Assembly: GCA_012797505.1 (NCBI GenBank)
Contig: JAAZOZ010000003.1
Location: 1 to 18,711, forward strand
DNA length: 18,711 nucleotides
Direction of reading: 5' to 3'
Origin: Smithella sp.
GTDB lineage: Bacteria > Desulfobacterota > Syntrophia > Syntrophales > Smithellaceae
Shown here: positions 1 through 7,583 of the stretch, in pieces
How positions within the stretch are numbered: position 1 is the first letter of the stretch
Layout: every line of letters begins with the position of its first letter
The notes under the pieces: model-generated
What the model was told of the DNA's origin: nothing
The model's database searches: none
Seen by the model: only the letters and a program-made list of their open reading frames with translations
Translations under genes and position numbers: made by a program

Positions 1-2
1 CT

Positions 3-509
3 GAACTCGGTGTCGCCGATCAGGTCAAGTTCATCCATGGCGATGCTGCGGGCTACGTCTCTGACGAGAAGGTCGGTGTGGCAGCCTGTCTCGGCGCCAC
101 GTGGATCGGTGGGGGAGTCGCCGGCACCATCGAGCTTCTAGCGAAGAGCCTCCGCCCCGGGGGGATCATCCTCATCGGCGAGCCCTACTGGCGGCAGTTG
201 CCGCCGACGGAAGATGTTGCCAAAGGGTGTCTTGCCCACTCCATCTCCGACTTTCTTCTGCTTCCGGAACTTCTCGCGTCTTTCGGCCGTCTTGGCTACG
301 ACGTCGTGGAAATGGTTTTGGCGGACCAGAACGGCTGGGACAGATACGAAGCTGCCAAATGGCTCACCATGCGCCGATGGCTTGAAGCCAATCCCGGCGA
401 CGAGTTAGCCAACGAGGTTCGAGCCCAACTGACCTCGGAACCCGAGCGCCACGCCGCTTACACGCGTGAATACATGGGCTGGGGCGTGTTCGCGCTGATG
501 ACGCGGTAA
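3..509 (+). CDS. SAM-dependent methyltransferase, 5'-truncated by window edge
   Basis: The reading frame is open from the first bases and ends at TAA 507-509, so the true start lies outside the window. The visible part is about 168 residues. It shows the second half of a class I Rossmann methyltransferase: an ELGV...VKFIHGDA stretch (the beta-strand and acidic residue after the SAM pocket), a hydrophobic strand with ACLGATWIGGG, and the typical LRPGGIILIGEPYW segment of motif III. The C-terminal half (tryptophan- and glutamate-rich, ending GWGVFALMTR) resembles small-molecule methyltransferases, but the substrate cannot be told. An internal GTG at 78 opens a shorter frame, yet the coding signal continues upstream of it. 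The gene converges on the response regulator gene with a 93-base gap. Its codons favour CTC, ATC and GCC more than the neighbouring genes, a weak hint of separate origin. The fold is confident; the function is not. Confidence 0.75.
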   Translation, partial: ELGVADQVKFIHGDAAGYVSDEKVGVAACLGATWIGGGVAGTIELLAKSLRPGGIILIGEPYWRQLPPTEDVAKGCLAHSISDFLLLPELLASFGRLGYDVVEMVLADQNGWDRYEAAKWLTMRRWLEANPGDELANEVRAQLTSEPERHAAYTREYMGWGVFALMTR

Positions 510-602
510 TACGGCGATGACCGGGCCGTAGCCGGGTAGTGAATGTTCACCCGCTGATCTATATCGTTGCCCTTGAAACATGCTTGAATTACGGGGCGCG
601 GG

Positions 603-1988
603 TTAGTCCCGTTCAAACGTGATGCCGTATTTTTCCAGCTTGCGCTCGAACGTGGGGCGGGAAATGCCGAGCGTCTCGCAGATTTCACCCTTATTCTTAT
701 TGGTTTCCTTGATGATCTTGCGAATGTAGCGTTCTTCCACCTGATCCAGCGTCAGGAATTTGCCCGGTTCTTCCGGCGTGAACACTTCTTCCGTTGTGTC
801 TTTCTTATCCGGGAGCGCCTCATAATCCTTACCCAGTTCGGGGAAATCCCCGACGCCCAGCACCTGGCCTTTGGCGATGACGCACGCCCGGACCAGCAGG
901 TTCTCCAGCTCACGGACATTGCCCGGCCAGGAATACGTCATAAACTTCTCCATCATTTCGCCGGAAACGCCGATGATTTTTTTATGCAGATCCAGATTGA
1001 TTTTGGAAAGCAGGTAATCAATCAAAGGCGGGATGTCCTGACGCCGGCTGCGCAGCGGCGGCAAATGGATGGAAACAATGTTCAAACGGTAAAACAGGTC
1101 ATCCCGGAATTTCCCCTCCTTGACCATCGCCCGCAGGTCTTTATTCGTGGCAGCCATGATGCGGGCATTGACCTTCACCCTGTCCTTGCCCCCGACCCGC
1201 TCGAATTCCATCTCCTGCAAAACGCGCAAAAGCTTCGCCTGCAGGTTCACCGACATTTCGCTGATTTCGTCGAGGAACACCGAACCGAACCGGGCCAGCT
1301 CGAATTTGCCCAGCTTTCGGGCGACGGCGCCGGTAAAGGACCCCTTTTCGTGGCCGAACAATTCCGATTCCAAAAGCGTCTCCACGATGGCGGAGCAGTT
1401 CACGGCAATAAACGGTTCGTTCGGAGAGGTGTTGTTGTGAATCACTTTGGCGATCAATTCCTTGCCGGTGCCGCTTTCTCCATGAATCAGCACCGTCGTT
1501 CGGCTTTGGGATACGGTGCCGATCGTTTTGAAAATTTCCCGCATCTCGTTGCCGGTGCCGATGATGTCTCCCACCCGGAAACTGCGCGACGGCTCCATCA
1601 GCAGCCCGTCAATTTTTTTCTCCATCTCCAGGGACTTCAGGGCTTTCTTGATCGCCAGATCCAGCTCATCCACGTTGACCGGCTTGTGAATGTAGTCAAA
1701 GGCGCCGCCCTTCATGGCGTTGATGGTCGTTTCCATGTCGTGGAAAGCGGTGATCATGATCACTTTGACGTTTTCATTTTCTTCCTTGAGATCTTCCAGA
1801 ACGGCAAACCCGTCCACATCCGGCAAACGGATGTCCAGGATGACCACGTCCGAAGGCTCCTGCACGTATTTATTCAGACCGTCGGTACCGGTCAGCGCCG
1901 TCCGAACGCTGTATCCCTCTTCGGTTAGATACAAATCCAGCGTCTCCGCAATGGATGCATCGTCATCAATCACCAGAATGCTCGCCAT
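603..1988 (-). CDS. NtrC-family sigma-54-dependent response regulator
   Basis: 461 residues starting at MASILVIDDD. A longer frame reaches 2054, but the GAAAAGG upstream of 1988 and the fact that receiver domains start directly with this strand favour 1988. Domains: receiver 1-118 with acidic pocket D8-D10, phospho-acceptor D52 in ILDIRLPD, T80 and K102; AAA+ sigma-54 activator about 140-375 with Walker A GESGTGKE at 170-177 and the sigma-54 contact loop GSFTGA at 216-221 (Ser in place of the commoner Ala, a known variant), then DEISEM as Walker B; C-terminal Fis-type helix-turn-helix (KGEICETLGISRPTFERKLEKYGI). It should bind enhancer sites and drive sigma-54 promoters once phosphorylated. 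It lies downstream of the sensor kinase on the same strand, 217 bases apart, and is almost certainly its partner. Its target genes are unknown. Confidence 0.95.
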   Translation of the reverse strand: MASILVIDDDASIAETLDLYLTEEGYSVRTALTGTDGLNKYVQEPSDVVILDIRLPDVDGFAVLEDLKEENENVKVIMITAFHDMETTINAMKGGAFDYIHKPVNVDELDLAIKKALKSLEMEKKIDGLLMEPSRSFRVGDIIGTGNEMREIFKTIGTVSQSRTTVLIHGESGTGKELIAKVIHNNTSPNEPFIAVNCSAIVETLLESELFGHEKGSFTGAVARKLGKFELARFGSVFLDEISEMSVNLQAKLLRVLQEMEFERVGGKDRVKVNARIMAATNKDLRAMVKEGKFRDDLFYRLNIVSIHLPPLRSRRQDIPPLIDYLLSKINLDLHKKIIGVSGEMMEKFMTYSWPGNVRELENLLVRACVIAKGQVLGVGDFPELGKDYEALPDKKDTTEEVFTPEEPGKFLTLDQVEERYIRKIIKETNKNKGEICETLGISRPTFERKLEKYGITFERD

Positions 1989-2093
1989 AATTTTAACCTT
2001 TTCTGTTTGGGCGACGGCCCGCGCTTTCTCCCGAACGCCCAGGCTTCGCGCCATTCAAAACGATCCGTCGAGAATTTTGCATCATTACCGTTT

Positions 2094-2179
2094 TGTCATC
2101 GCGAGGAGCGAAGCGACGTGGCGATCTCTTCAAACGATCAAATACTGATGAGATTGCTTCACTTCGTTCGCTTTTGACA
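2094..2179. repeat. Dispersed palindromic repeat (REP-like), copy 1
   Basis: An 86-base imperfect palindrome sits in the gap between kinase and regulator. Outer arms are TGTCA at its left end and TGACA at 2175-2179. Inner arms are GCGATCTC (2121-2128) and GAGATTGC (2150-2157), with one G:T wobble, and AGCGAAGCGA pairs loosely with TTCGTTCGCT. The wording (GCGAGGAGCGAAGCGACGTGGCGATCT) belongs to a class of short intergenic palindromes I recognise from many bacterial genomes; a relative is at 17971. As RNA it would fold into one long hairpin between two cotranscribed genes. Confidence 0.75.
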
Positions 2180-2205
2180 CAGAGACATTATGCAACGGCC
2201 TCCCG

Positions 2206-4776
2206 TCATTTATTGCAGGGTAATGTGACGCAAACTTTCGTGCCCTTGCCTTTCTCGCTGATAATCTCCAGCTTCCCCTGATGCACTTCCACAATCTTCA
2301 AAACCTGCGACAGGCCCAGGCCTGTCCCGTATTTCTTCTTTGTAAAAAACGGGTTATACAGATGGGGCATGTCCGCGTCATCGATGCCGCAGCCGTCGTC
2401 CTCCACGACCACCAGCACGGAAGGCGGCCGGGACCCGATGCTGCGGGCGTAAATGTGAATGTGACCGCCTTCCTCCATCGCTTCCACCGCGTTGCGGATC
2501 ACATTGACAAAAGCGTCCGTAATCATCGCCACATCCACGTTCACCGCGGGAGCGTCCCGGGTTTCCAGGGTAACTTCGATTTTTTTATCATGAATAATCT
2601 GCTCGGAAAGAGCCACCGCCTGTTCCAGGACTTTCGTCAGATCAACCGACTCGATTTTGGGCTCCATCGGCTTGGCGAACACCAAAACATTGTTCACCAG
2701 CTCTTCCAGGTGCTCGACTTCCTTTTGCGCGATTTTAAACCGCTTCAGATCATTGCCTTCCGGCTTGATGCGCTTTTCCAGGATCTGCAGGCTCATCTTG
2801 ATGGATGAAAGCGGATTGCGGATTTCATGGGCAATCCCGGCGGACAGCTGACCCAGCGCCGCAAGCTTCTGGCTGCTGTATAGTTTCTTCTCCAGGTTCT
2901 TAAACTCGGTGATGTCTCTTTGCACCAGGATGTAATGGTCGGTTCCGATGACCGGGGACGTCGTGATCATTAAATTGACCTTGTGTCCGTCCTTGGCCAC
3001 GGTTTCAATTTCGTAGGGCGTGTAGATTCCCTGTTTGGCGTCCTCCCACCTGGAAACGACAAAGTCGGCGTTTTCCGGCGCGACAAATTCCAGGAAATGC
3101 TTTCCGCGCAGCTCGCTTTTGGGCTTTTTCAGCCCCCAGCTGATGAAGGTGATGATGCCGTTTTGGTCCAGCTCGTAAATCTTATCCGGCAGGCTTCTGA
3201 CGATGGACTGCATATAATTCAAGAGACCTTCGATCTCTTTTCTCAATTCGATATTTTCCGCCAGCTCGTTTTGCAGCGTCTCGGCATATTCCTGCAGGCT
3301 TCGCGTCAGCTCCTGCTCGCGCGAGATATCCTGAAGGGTTTCGATCGCCGCGATGATGTTCCCGTCCTCGTCATAAATCGGCGCGGCGAGGAAATACATG
3401 TACCGGCTGCGGCCGCCGAGGTTTTCATAATAATCATAGGCTTCATAGGCACCAAGCACCTTCTCCGATTTCTTGACTTGCTTGGCGCTGTAGTACTTGT
3501 TGAGCGCGTCAATGTCGGCGTCGATGATCAAGTCGGCAACCATGGGCCTTTTGACGGGATAAAACGCCCGGTAGTGACCGTCCGTCCCCAGTGTATCTTC
3601 CGCCGATTGCCCCGTCAGCTCCACACAGGCCCTGTTCCACAGAATCACCTGATGCTCTTTGTTGATCACAAAACTGGGAATGGGCGATCCTTCAATAATG
3701 CCCTCGATCGTTTTCTTTTCCCGCAGCAGCTTTTCCTGCCAGGTTTCACGCTCCTTCAGCCGCTCCTGCACTTCCCGCATCCGCAATCGCCTTCCCTCGC
3801 GGAACGCATAGAAAATGCCGACGATCACCAGGATCAACATCAGCACAAACGCGCTGAACATGGTGTAAAGAAATGTCGTGCGCACGGGCGCGACGACTTG
3901 GGCGTAAGGAGCGCTCACCATCACGAACCAGTGGTTTCCGGCAACCTGAAACGGATAGTAGGCAATGACGCTTCTTTGCGGCGAGCCGCTGCGCTGCAAA
4001 ATCTTCGCATCGATATGCCTGCCGCCTTCCGGCGAGAAGGCAATTGCGTTTCCCCGGCGGTCGTGGATGAGATCACCGGTGTTTTTGCCGATGGTGGGCA
4101 AATGAGGATGCATGATGATCTGCCCCCGGTCGTTGATCAGCCACAGATCGCCCAGCCGGTTTTCCTGAATTTGCCTTTCTCCGGCATGGACCAGCGCGGC
4201 CAGAGAAAAGGACACCATCCATGCGCCGTCAAAAATATGCCCCTCGCGCCAGATGGGATACCCCCATATCAAATACCAGTCCTGCTTTTGGGTCGGGGCG
4301 CCGCCGGAGCCCGCCGCGGCCAAAGCCAAATTCAAATACTGCCTTTTCTGACTTTTCAACGCCTGGAAATGGGGGATCAGGTTGACGCGGGGCAGCGCAT
4401 CCTGCGACAGGACGCGCCGGACGCGCTCCTGGGCGTCAAACACCAGCACGGCATCAATCGTCTTTCCCCAAACGGAATAAAGGATTTCGATTTTTCGATG
4501 GTCCTGGGGCGACAGGATTTTCCCGTTGGGATCAAAATAGGAAAACAGGGCAACGTTTCTTTCGACCTGCGACAAAATTTCCGTCATCCGGGCGGAGGCG
4601 TTTTGAGCGGACGCCAACTGCTGGCGGCTGAACAAATCCGCCATCTCCTTTTCCCGCGCGTTGTTTACGGTCAAAGCCAACAGAAGAATCAGGAGGATAA
4701 CAACGAGACTGGTCAACCAGATGCGCAGACTGAACGCTTGACGCAGGAATCGGTATGAGTTTCTCAGCAAGGCCAC
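2206..4776 (-). CDS. Membrane sensor histidine kinase (dCache-PAS-PAS-HisKA-HATPase)
   Basis: 856 residues, GTG start, with AAGGAAAAC ahead of it inside the last codons of the upstream microprotein gene. Order of parts: TM helix about 19-38; extracytoplasmic sensing region about 40-295 with the look of a double Cache domain (DLWLINDRGQIIMHPHLPTIG and WFVMVSAPY); TM helix about 300-325; short coiled linker; PAS about 352-490 (IPSFVINKEHQVILWNRACVELTG); PAS about 520-635 (IYELDQNGIITFISWG); HisKA with phospho-acceptor H650 in GIAHEIRNPL; HATPase_c with the N box near 761 (NVIRNAVEAMEEG), G1 DDGCGI near 793 and G2 GTGLGLS near 816. All catalytic motifs are intact. It should autophosphorylate and pass phosphate to the NtrC-type regulator downstream. 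Cache domains usually bind small organic acids or amino acids outside the cell; the ligand here is not readable from sequence. Confidence 0.95.
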   Translation of the reverse strand: MALLRNSYRFLRQAFSLRIWLTSLVVILLILLLALTVNNAREKEMADLFSRQQLASAQNASARMTEILSQVERNVALFSYFDPNGKILSPQDHRKIEILYSVWGKTIDAVLVFDAQERVRRVLSQDALPRVNLIPHFQALKSQKRQYLNLALAAAGSGGAPTQKQDWYLIWGYPIWREGHIFDGAWMVSFSLAALVHAGERQIQENRLGDLWLINDRGQIIMHPHLPTIGKNTGDLIHDRRGNAIAFSPEGGRHIDAKILQRSGSPQRSVIAYYPFQVAGNHWFVMVSAPYAQVVAPVRTTFLYTMFSAFVLMLILVIVGIFYAFREGRRLRMREVQERLKERETWQEKLLREKKTIEGIIEGSPIPSFVINKEHQVILWNRACVELTGQSAEDTLGTDGHYRAFYPVKRPMVADLIIDADIDALNKYYSAKQVKKSEKVLGAYEAYDYYENLGGRSRYMYFLAAPIYDEDGNIIAAIETLQDISREQELTRSLQEYAETLQNELAENIELRKEIEGLLNYMQSIVRSLPDKIYELDQNGIITFISWGLKKPKSELRGKHFLEFVAPENADFVVSRWEDAKQGIYTPYEIETVAKDGHKVNLMITTSPVIGTDHYILVQRDITEFKNLEKKLYSSQKLAALGQLSAGIAHEIRNPLSSIKMSLQILEKRIKPEGNDLKRFKIAQKEVEHLEELVNNVLVFAKPMEPKIESVDLTKVLEQAVALSEQIIHDKKIEVTLETRDAPAVNVDVAMITDAFVNVIRNAVEAMEEGGHIHIYARSIGSRPPSVLVVVEDDGCGIDDADMPHLYNPFFTKKKYGTGLGLSQVLKIVEVHQGKLEIISEKGKGTKVCVTLPCNK

Positions 4777-4782
4777 TGAATT

Positions 4783-4956
4783 TTAGTTTTCCTTATGCTT
4801 TTCTTTTTGTGACTGCCAAATGCCGTATAAAACATACACCAGAACCGCCGCCGTGAGTGAAATCAGCAGTTTTGCCAGACCGCTTTCCATTTTTAAAAGA
4901 TAAGAACAAATCAGCCAGACAACCGGATACGTGACAACCGTTAACAGCTCCTGCAT
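4783..4956 (-). CDS. 57-residue two-TM membrane microprotein upstream of sensor kinase
   Basis: A short frame begins ATG at 4956 (MQELLTVVTYPVVWLICSYL) and ends TAA at 4783-4785. A good ribosome site, GAGGGG, lies seven bases before the ATG. The product has two hydrophobic stretches (about 4-21 and 29-47) and a charged tail QSQKEKHKEN, so it is predicted to be a membrane protein with a helical hairpin. Its stop codon is six bases ahead of the kinase GTG, and the kinase ribosome site lies inside its last codons, so the two are probably translationally coupled. That arrangement suggests an accessory or assembly role for the kinase, but this is inference. I recognise no family. A longer overlapping frame (4793-5116) in another phase lacks a ribosome site and is not favoured. 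Confidence 0.7.
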   Translation of the reverse strand: MQELLTVVTYPVVWLICSYLLKMESGLAKLLISLTAAVLVYVLYGIWQSQKEKHKEN

Positions 4957-5463
4957 AATGCCCCTCTATGATCCATGACAATGACTCTCTGATGTCCCAT
5001 GATTTGGCACAAGTGCGGGCATCGTAGCGACATTGCTTCAAAATTTCAACTGAAATATCAAAAAGGTTTTTCACGCGGATCTGCGCATAGGACGTTCCCT
5101 CTCCGTTTGCGACCATTTAATGTTTTATGGCAGGCTATTGAACAAAACATTAAACGCGGCGTTTCATTTTCCCTCCCGCGGCGTCATACAGAAAATGAAA
5201 AAGCATTTTCCCTGCGCTTTTTTTGACACCCGGCGCCGAAAGCGAAGGAACAGGAAGTTCAATAAATTGAGCCGTCTTCCCGAATTTGCAGGCGGCGTCG
5301 ATTCGATGCCGAAAAACAAACCCTCTTCGTTAAAACCATGGCATATCTCATGCATTAGCGTCGAGCCGATTGATGTTAATTCTTCTTTGCGAGCCCTGGA
5401 TAATGTGCTATGGAGCGCAAAAAAGGAATACAATAAACAACATGTCATGAAAGGAGTCAACTA
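4957..5463. other. 507-base gene-free region between divergent genes
   Basis: This gap lies between the microprotein (leftward) and atpE (rightward). It must hold both promoters, though I could not fix a convincing -35/-10 pair for either. It is AT-rich in parts, contains the overlapping inverted repeats listed at 5162-5210, and ends in AAAGGAG, the ribosome site of atpE. Small frames across it have no ribosome site and no recognisable sequence. Confidence 0.6.
5162..5210 (+). promoter_or_regulatory. Two mutually exclusive hairpins ahead of atpE
   Basis: TTTCATTTTC (5162-5171) is the exact reverse complement of GAAAATGAAA (5191-5200). The first part of that middle arm, GAAAATG (5191-5197), also pairs exactly with CATTTTC (5204-5210). 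The middle arm can therefore form only one hairpin at a time. A run of seven T follows closely at about 5219-5225. This is the geometry of an attenuator or switch, but the stems are AT-rich and the distance to atpE is about 250 bases. Confidence 0.35.
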
Positions 5464-5841
5464 ATGTCACACAAACATGGAAAAACAATTTTAACGGTCT
5501 TCACATCGGTAGCGGCGATGCTGCTTTCGAGCCAATTTGCCTTTGCGGCGGATGCGATTCCGGTCGGCGGCGAATCCTACATTAAGGTGATTTTTGCGGT
5601 CGGCGCCATGATCGGCGCGGGTCTGGCCATCGGCCTGGGCGCCATCGGCGCGGGCGCGGGCATTGGTAATGCGGCAAACGGCGCCTGCCAGGCGGTGGGA
5701 AGAAACCCCGGCGTACAGGGCAAAATCATGATGGTGATGCTCGTCGGCATGGCCATGGCTGAATCGATCGCCATTTACGCGCTGGTTATTGCCTTGATCT
5801 TATTGTATGCCAACCCCTTCAAGCCTTTCTTTTTGGGTTAA
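5464..5841 (+). CDS. atpE: ATP synthase F0 subunit c, with N-terminal signal-like extension
   Basis: 125 residues; strong ribosome site AAAGGAG eight bases before ATG. The c subunit forms the rotor ring of F0. Residues 1-30 look like a signal peptide (HKHGK, hydrophobic core, FAFAADA), which makes the protein longer than the usual 75-90 residues. The mature part has two TM helices: the glycine-rich helix (GLAIGLGAIGAGAGIG, about 54-68), the polar loop RNPG at 80-83, and the second helix with the ion-binding carboxylate E100 in MAESIAIYALV, ending LLYANPFKPFF. Sodium-type rings usually carry Gln at the position that counts to I67 here; Ser101 and Tyr105 of the sodium-type signature remain. By this reading proton coupling is more likely, but not certain. 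No atpB or atpI lies beside it in the window. A Cache protein follows 51 bases downstream. Confidence 0.95.
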   Translation: MSHKHGKTILTVFTSVAAMLLSSQFAFAADAIPVGGESYIKVIFAVGAMIGAGLAIGLGAIGAGAGIGNAANGACQAVGRNPGVQGKIMMVMLVGMAMAESIAIYALVIALILLYANPFKPFFLG

Positions 5842-5867
5842 TGTTTCAGGGAAGTTAACTACAAAAT

Positions 5868-5879
5868 TAACCTAGGTTA
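5868..5879. promoter_or_regulatory. 12-bp perfect palindrome between atpE and Cache gene
   Basis: TAACCTAGGTTA reads the same on both strands and lies just upstream of the GGGGG ribosome site and ATG of the next gene. GTTAAC (5854-5859) precedes it and repeats the same TTAAC core. The palindrome could be a protein-binding site or an RNA structure governing the downstream start. Confidence 0.35.
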
Positions 5880-5892
5880 GGGGGAAATCATA

Positions 5893-7206
5893 ATGTCACA
5901 AACTAAAGATAAGAAGTCATTACCTGTTGCAGGCGTATTCTTCCTGCTGATTGTAATCCCCTTATCACTGATGGCGTTCTTAATCGCTAACGGCATGTTT
6001 AAACTGGGGGTTACCATAAAAGAAAGGGCCGTTAACGTTCTTGATGTCAAGTCTCAGGAAGATATTAAAGCAAGAGCCATCAACACGGCAAATCAGGTTG
6101 CCAATCTCCTCATGGAGAGCAAGAAAGATTTGCAGGTTGCAACCATTATTCCCTCGACAGAAGCAGTCTACAAGCAGTTTGTTGCCGAAAACAAAGCGCC
6201 GCTCTGGGTCAAGAAAGACGGCAAAGTTCAGCAGGTGCTGACACCGCTGTACAAGGAAATCGCCCTGATTGACAAAAACGGCTACGAAAGAATTAAAATC
6301 GTAGGCGGTCAGGCGGCGCCGGCGGAAAAACTGGTTGACGTAAGCAAACCGGCCAATACCACTTACAAAAACGAAGATTATTTTGCAAAAACAAAAAATC
6401 TGAACCGGGGCGAAGTCTATGTATCTCCGGTCACCGGCTGGTACGTGAACAAAGCGGCATTTGACAAGGGAGAACGGTTCAACGGCGTCGTCCGTTTTGC
6501 AACGCCGGTGTTCAATCAGGATGGTTTTTCCGGGATGATCGTGCTGTCCCTGGACTATCGCCACCTGGGCCAGATCACCGATCAGTTGATCCCCACGCAG
6601 GCGGAACGGGTGTTTGAAACGGATGCTTCATCCGGTAATTACGCCTACATGTTTGATTACCGCGGCAACGTGATTGCTCACCCGAACGATTTTCATATCG
6701 TGGGGCTGAATCCGGACGGAACGCCGGTTCCAACCATCACGCAGCAAAACGTGAAAGAACTGACGGACAAGGGCGCCGATGCCCTGAACATCATCCAGGC
6801 CGGTTTCCTGGATCCCAATTTAACGGCTCTGGCGAAAGAGGCGGCCGAGGGGAAAACAGGATTCAAGACGTATAAATTATTTGGAATGACCAAGTTCGTC
6901 GCCTATGCGCCGATCAAATTTTACGCGTCAAACATTCCTGAGCCCGCCGGTTTCGGAGGGGTCTGTCTGGGTGTGGAAGTCGAGAAGTACAACGAAGCGG
7001 CCCTGAAGGTCTCTCAGAACATCGAGAAGGAATCCAAGGCGTGGACGGCCACCGTCATTCTGGTGCTCATCGTGGCCATGGTGATCCTGTTCTTCATCAT
7101 GCTGATCCTGGTGCGCGGAATTTCCCGCTCCATTCAGTCGGAAGTTCCGGAAGGCTCGGAAGGAGATCTGGCGGGACTGAATGACGACGACGATGACGAC
7201 AAATAA
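5893..7206 (+). CDS. Membrane-anchored Cache-domain protein lacking an output domain
   Basis: 437 residues; ribosome site AGGGGG before ATG. TM helix about 13-33, a large extracytoplasmic region about 35-380, then a second TM helix about 385-407 and only 30 cytoplasmic residues ending in six Asp and a Lys. The outer part looks like a double Cache domain: IALIDKNGYERIKIVGG, then YFAKTKNLNRGEVYVSPVTG, VVRFATPVFNQDGFSGMIVLSLDY, and a second lobe with YMFDYRGNVIAHPNDF. Such domains normally feed a chemotaxis, kinase or cyclic-di-GMP output, but here no HAMP, kinase, GGDEF or methyl-accepting part follows, and the stop codon is followed at once by a terminator, so it is not obviously truncated. 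It may act through a partner membrane protein. It follows atpE on the same strand with a 51-base gap. Cache assignment is confident; role unknown. Confidence 0.85.
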   Translation: MSQTKDKKSLPVAGVFFLLIVIPLSLMAFLIANGMFKLGVTIKERAVNVLDVKSQEDIKARAINTANQVANLLMESKKDLQVATIIPSTEAVYKQFVAENKAPLWVKKDGKVQQVLTPLYKEIALIDKNGYERIKIVGGQAAPAEKLVDVSKPANTTYKNEDYFAKTKNLNRGEVYVSPVTGWYVNKAAFDKGERFNGVVRFATPVFNQDGFSGMIVLSLDYRHLGQITDQLIPTQAERVFETDASSGNYAYMFDYRGNVIAHPNDFHIVGLNPDGTPVPTITQQNVKELTDKGADALNIIQAGFLDPNLTALAKEAAEGKTGFKTYKLFGMTKFVAYAPIKFYASNIPEPAGFGGVCLGVEVEKYNEAALKVSQNIEKESKAWTATVILVLIVAMVILFFIMLILVRGISRSIQSEVPEGSEGDLAGLNDDDDDDK

Positions 7207-7225
7207 GTAGCTTTCACTCAAGAAC

Positions 7226-7256
7226 AAAAAGGCCGAATTTCGATTCGGCCTTTTTT
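7226..7256 (+). terminator. Rho-independent terminator after Cache gene
   Basis: A perfect 13-bp stem (7226-7238 with 7243-7255) closes a TTCG loop, and T residues continue to 7256. The core is GGCCGAAT/ATTCGGCC. It begins about 20 bases after the stop codon. The A-run on the left arm would also give a U-tract on the opposite strand, so it may work both ways. Confidence 0.92.
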
Positions 7257-7321
7257 ATTGATTGGGCCCTCACGGCTTTTTCTGAAGGTTGTTGAGCAAT
7301 CCTGCTCCCAAGGAGATCCGA

Positions 7322-7531
7322 ATGGATACTTTTCTGAAGCTTTTCCCCTTTCTGCACCTGGTGGTGCTGGCGGCGGGCGCCATTCTCCTTTTGGTTGTAA
7401 AAAGAAAATACCCCAAAGTCCGCAATTCCGAGCTGATCACGGTCTTCATTCTCTTCCTGATCCTCGTGGCTGTCTTTACGGAGCAGGGGCTGGACTGGAT
7501 CAAACGGTTGATGAGCCTTCTTCAGGCCTGA
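7322..7531 (+). CDS. 69-residue two-TM membrane protein, unknown function
   Basis: The start at 7322 is chosen because AAGGAG lies seven bases before that ATG; a frame extending to 7289 lacks such a site. The product MDTFLKLFPFLHLVVLAAGA... has hydrophobic spans at about 8-27 and 38-54, a basic loop between (KRKYPKVRNSE), and a short amphipathic end (GLDWIKRLMSLLQA). It is predicted to sit in the inner membrane as a hairpin. A short GAGCA/TGCTC hairpin (7294-7307) lies just before the ribosome site. The gene stands alone between the terminator at 7226 and the convergent RNase P RNA gene. I recognise no family. Confidence 0.7.
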   Translation: MDTFLKLFPFLHLVVLAAGAILLLVVKRKYPKVRNSELITVFILFLILVAVFTEQGLDWIKRLMSLLQA

Positions 7532-7583
7532 CAAACGGATGCCCCTTCATCCAGGGGCCGCGGCTCGTCATAACAAGCAGGCG

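Noticed and set aside
534..552. Small hairpin GTGA-ATGT-TCAC between the methyltransferase and regulator genes
   Set aside because: Short stem with a bulge and no T run on either strand, so a terminator cannot be claimed.
984..1928. Long plus-strand frames opposite the response regulator and similar ones opposite the kinase, rpoD and hisB
   Set aside because: They mirror strongly coding minus-strand genes with intact motifs and are shadows of those genes.
5003..5024. TTTGGCAC followed by GGGCA, resembling a sigma-54 promoter
   Set aside because: The distance between the GG and GC elements is one base too long and the -12 part is poor; it also points toward atpE without other support.
5120..5464. 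114-codon frame ending in the TAATG of the atpE start
   Set aside because: No ribosome site, low-complexity basic sequence and hairpins inside; the overlap with atpE appears to be chance.
7540..7565. GCCCC/GGGGC hairpin between the 69-residue gene and rnpB
   Set aside because: No T run follows in either direction.
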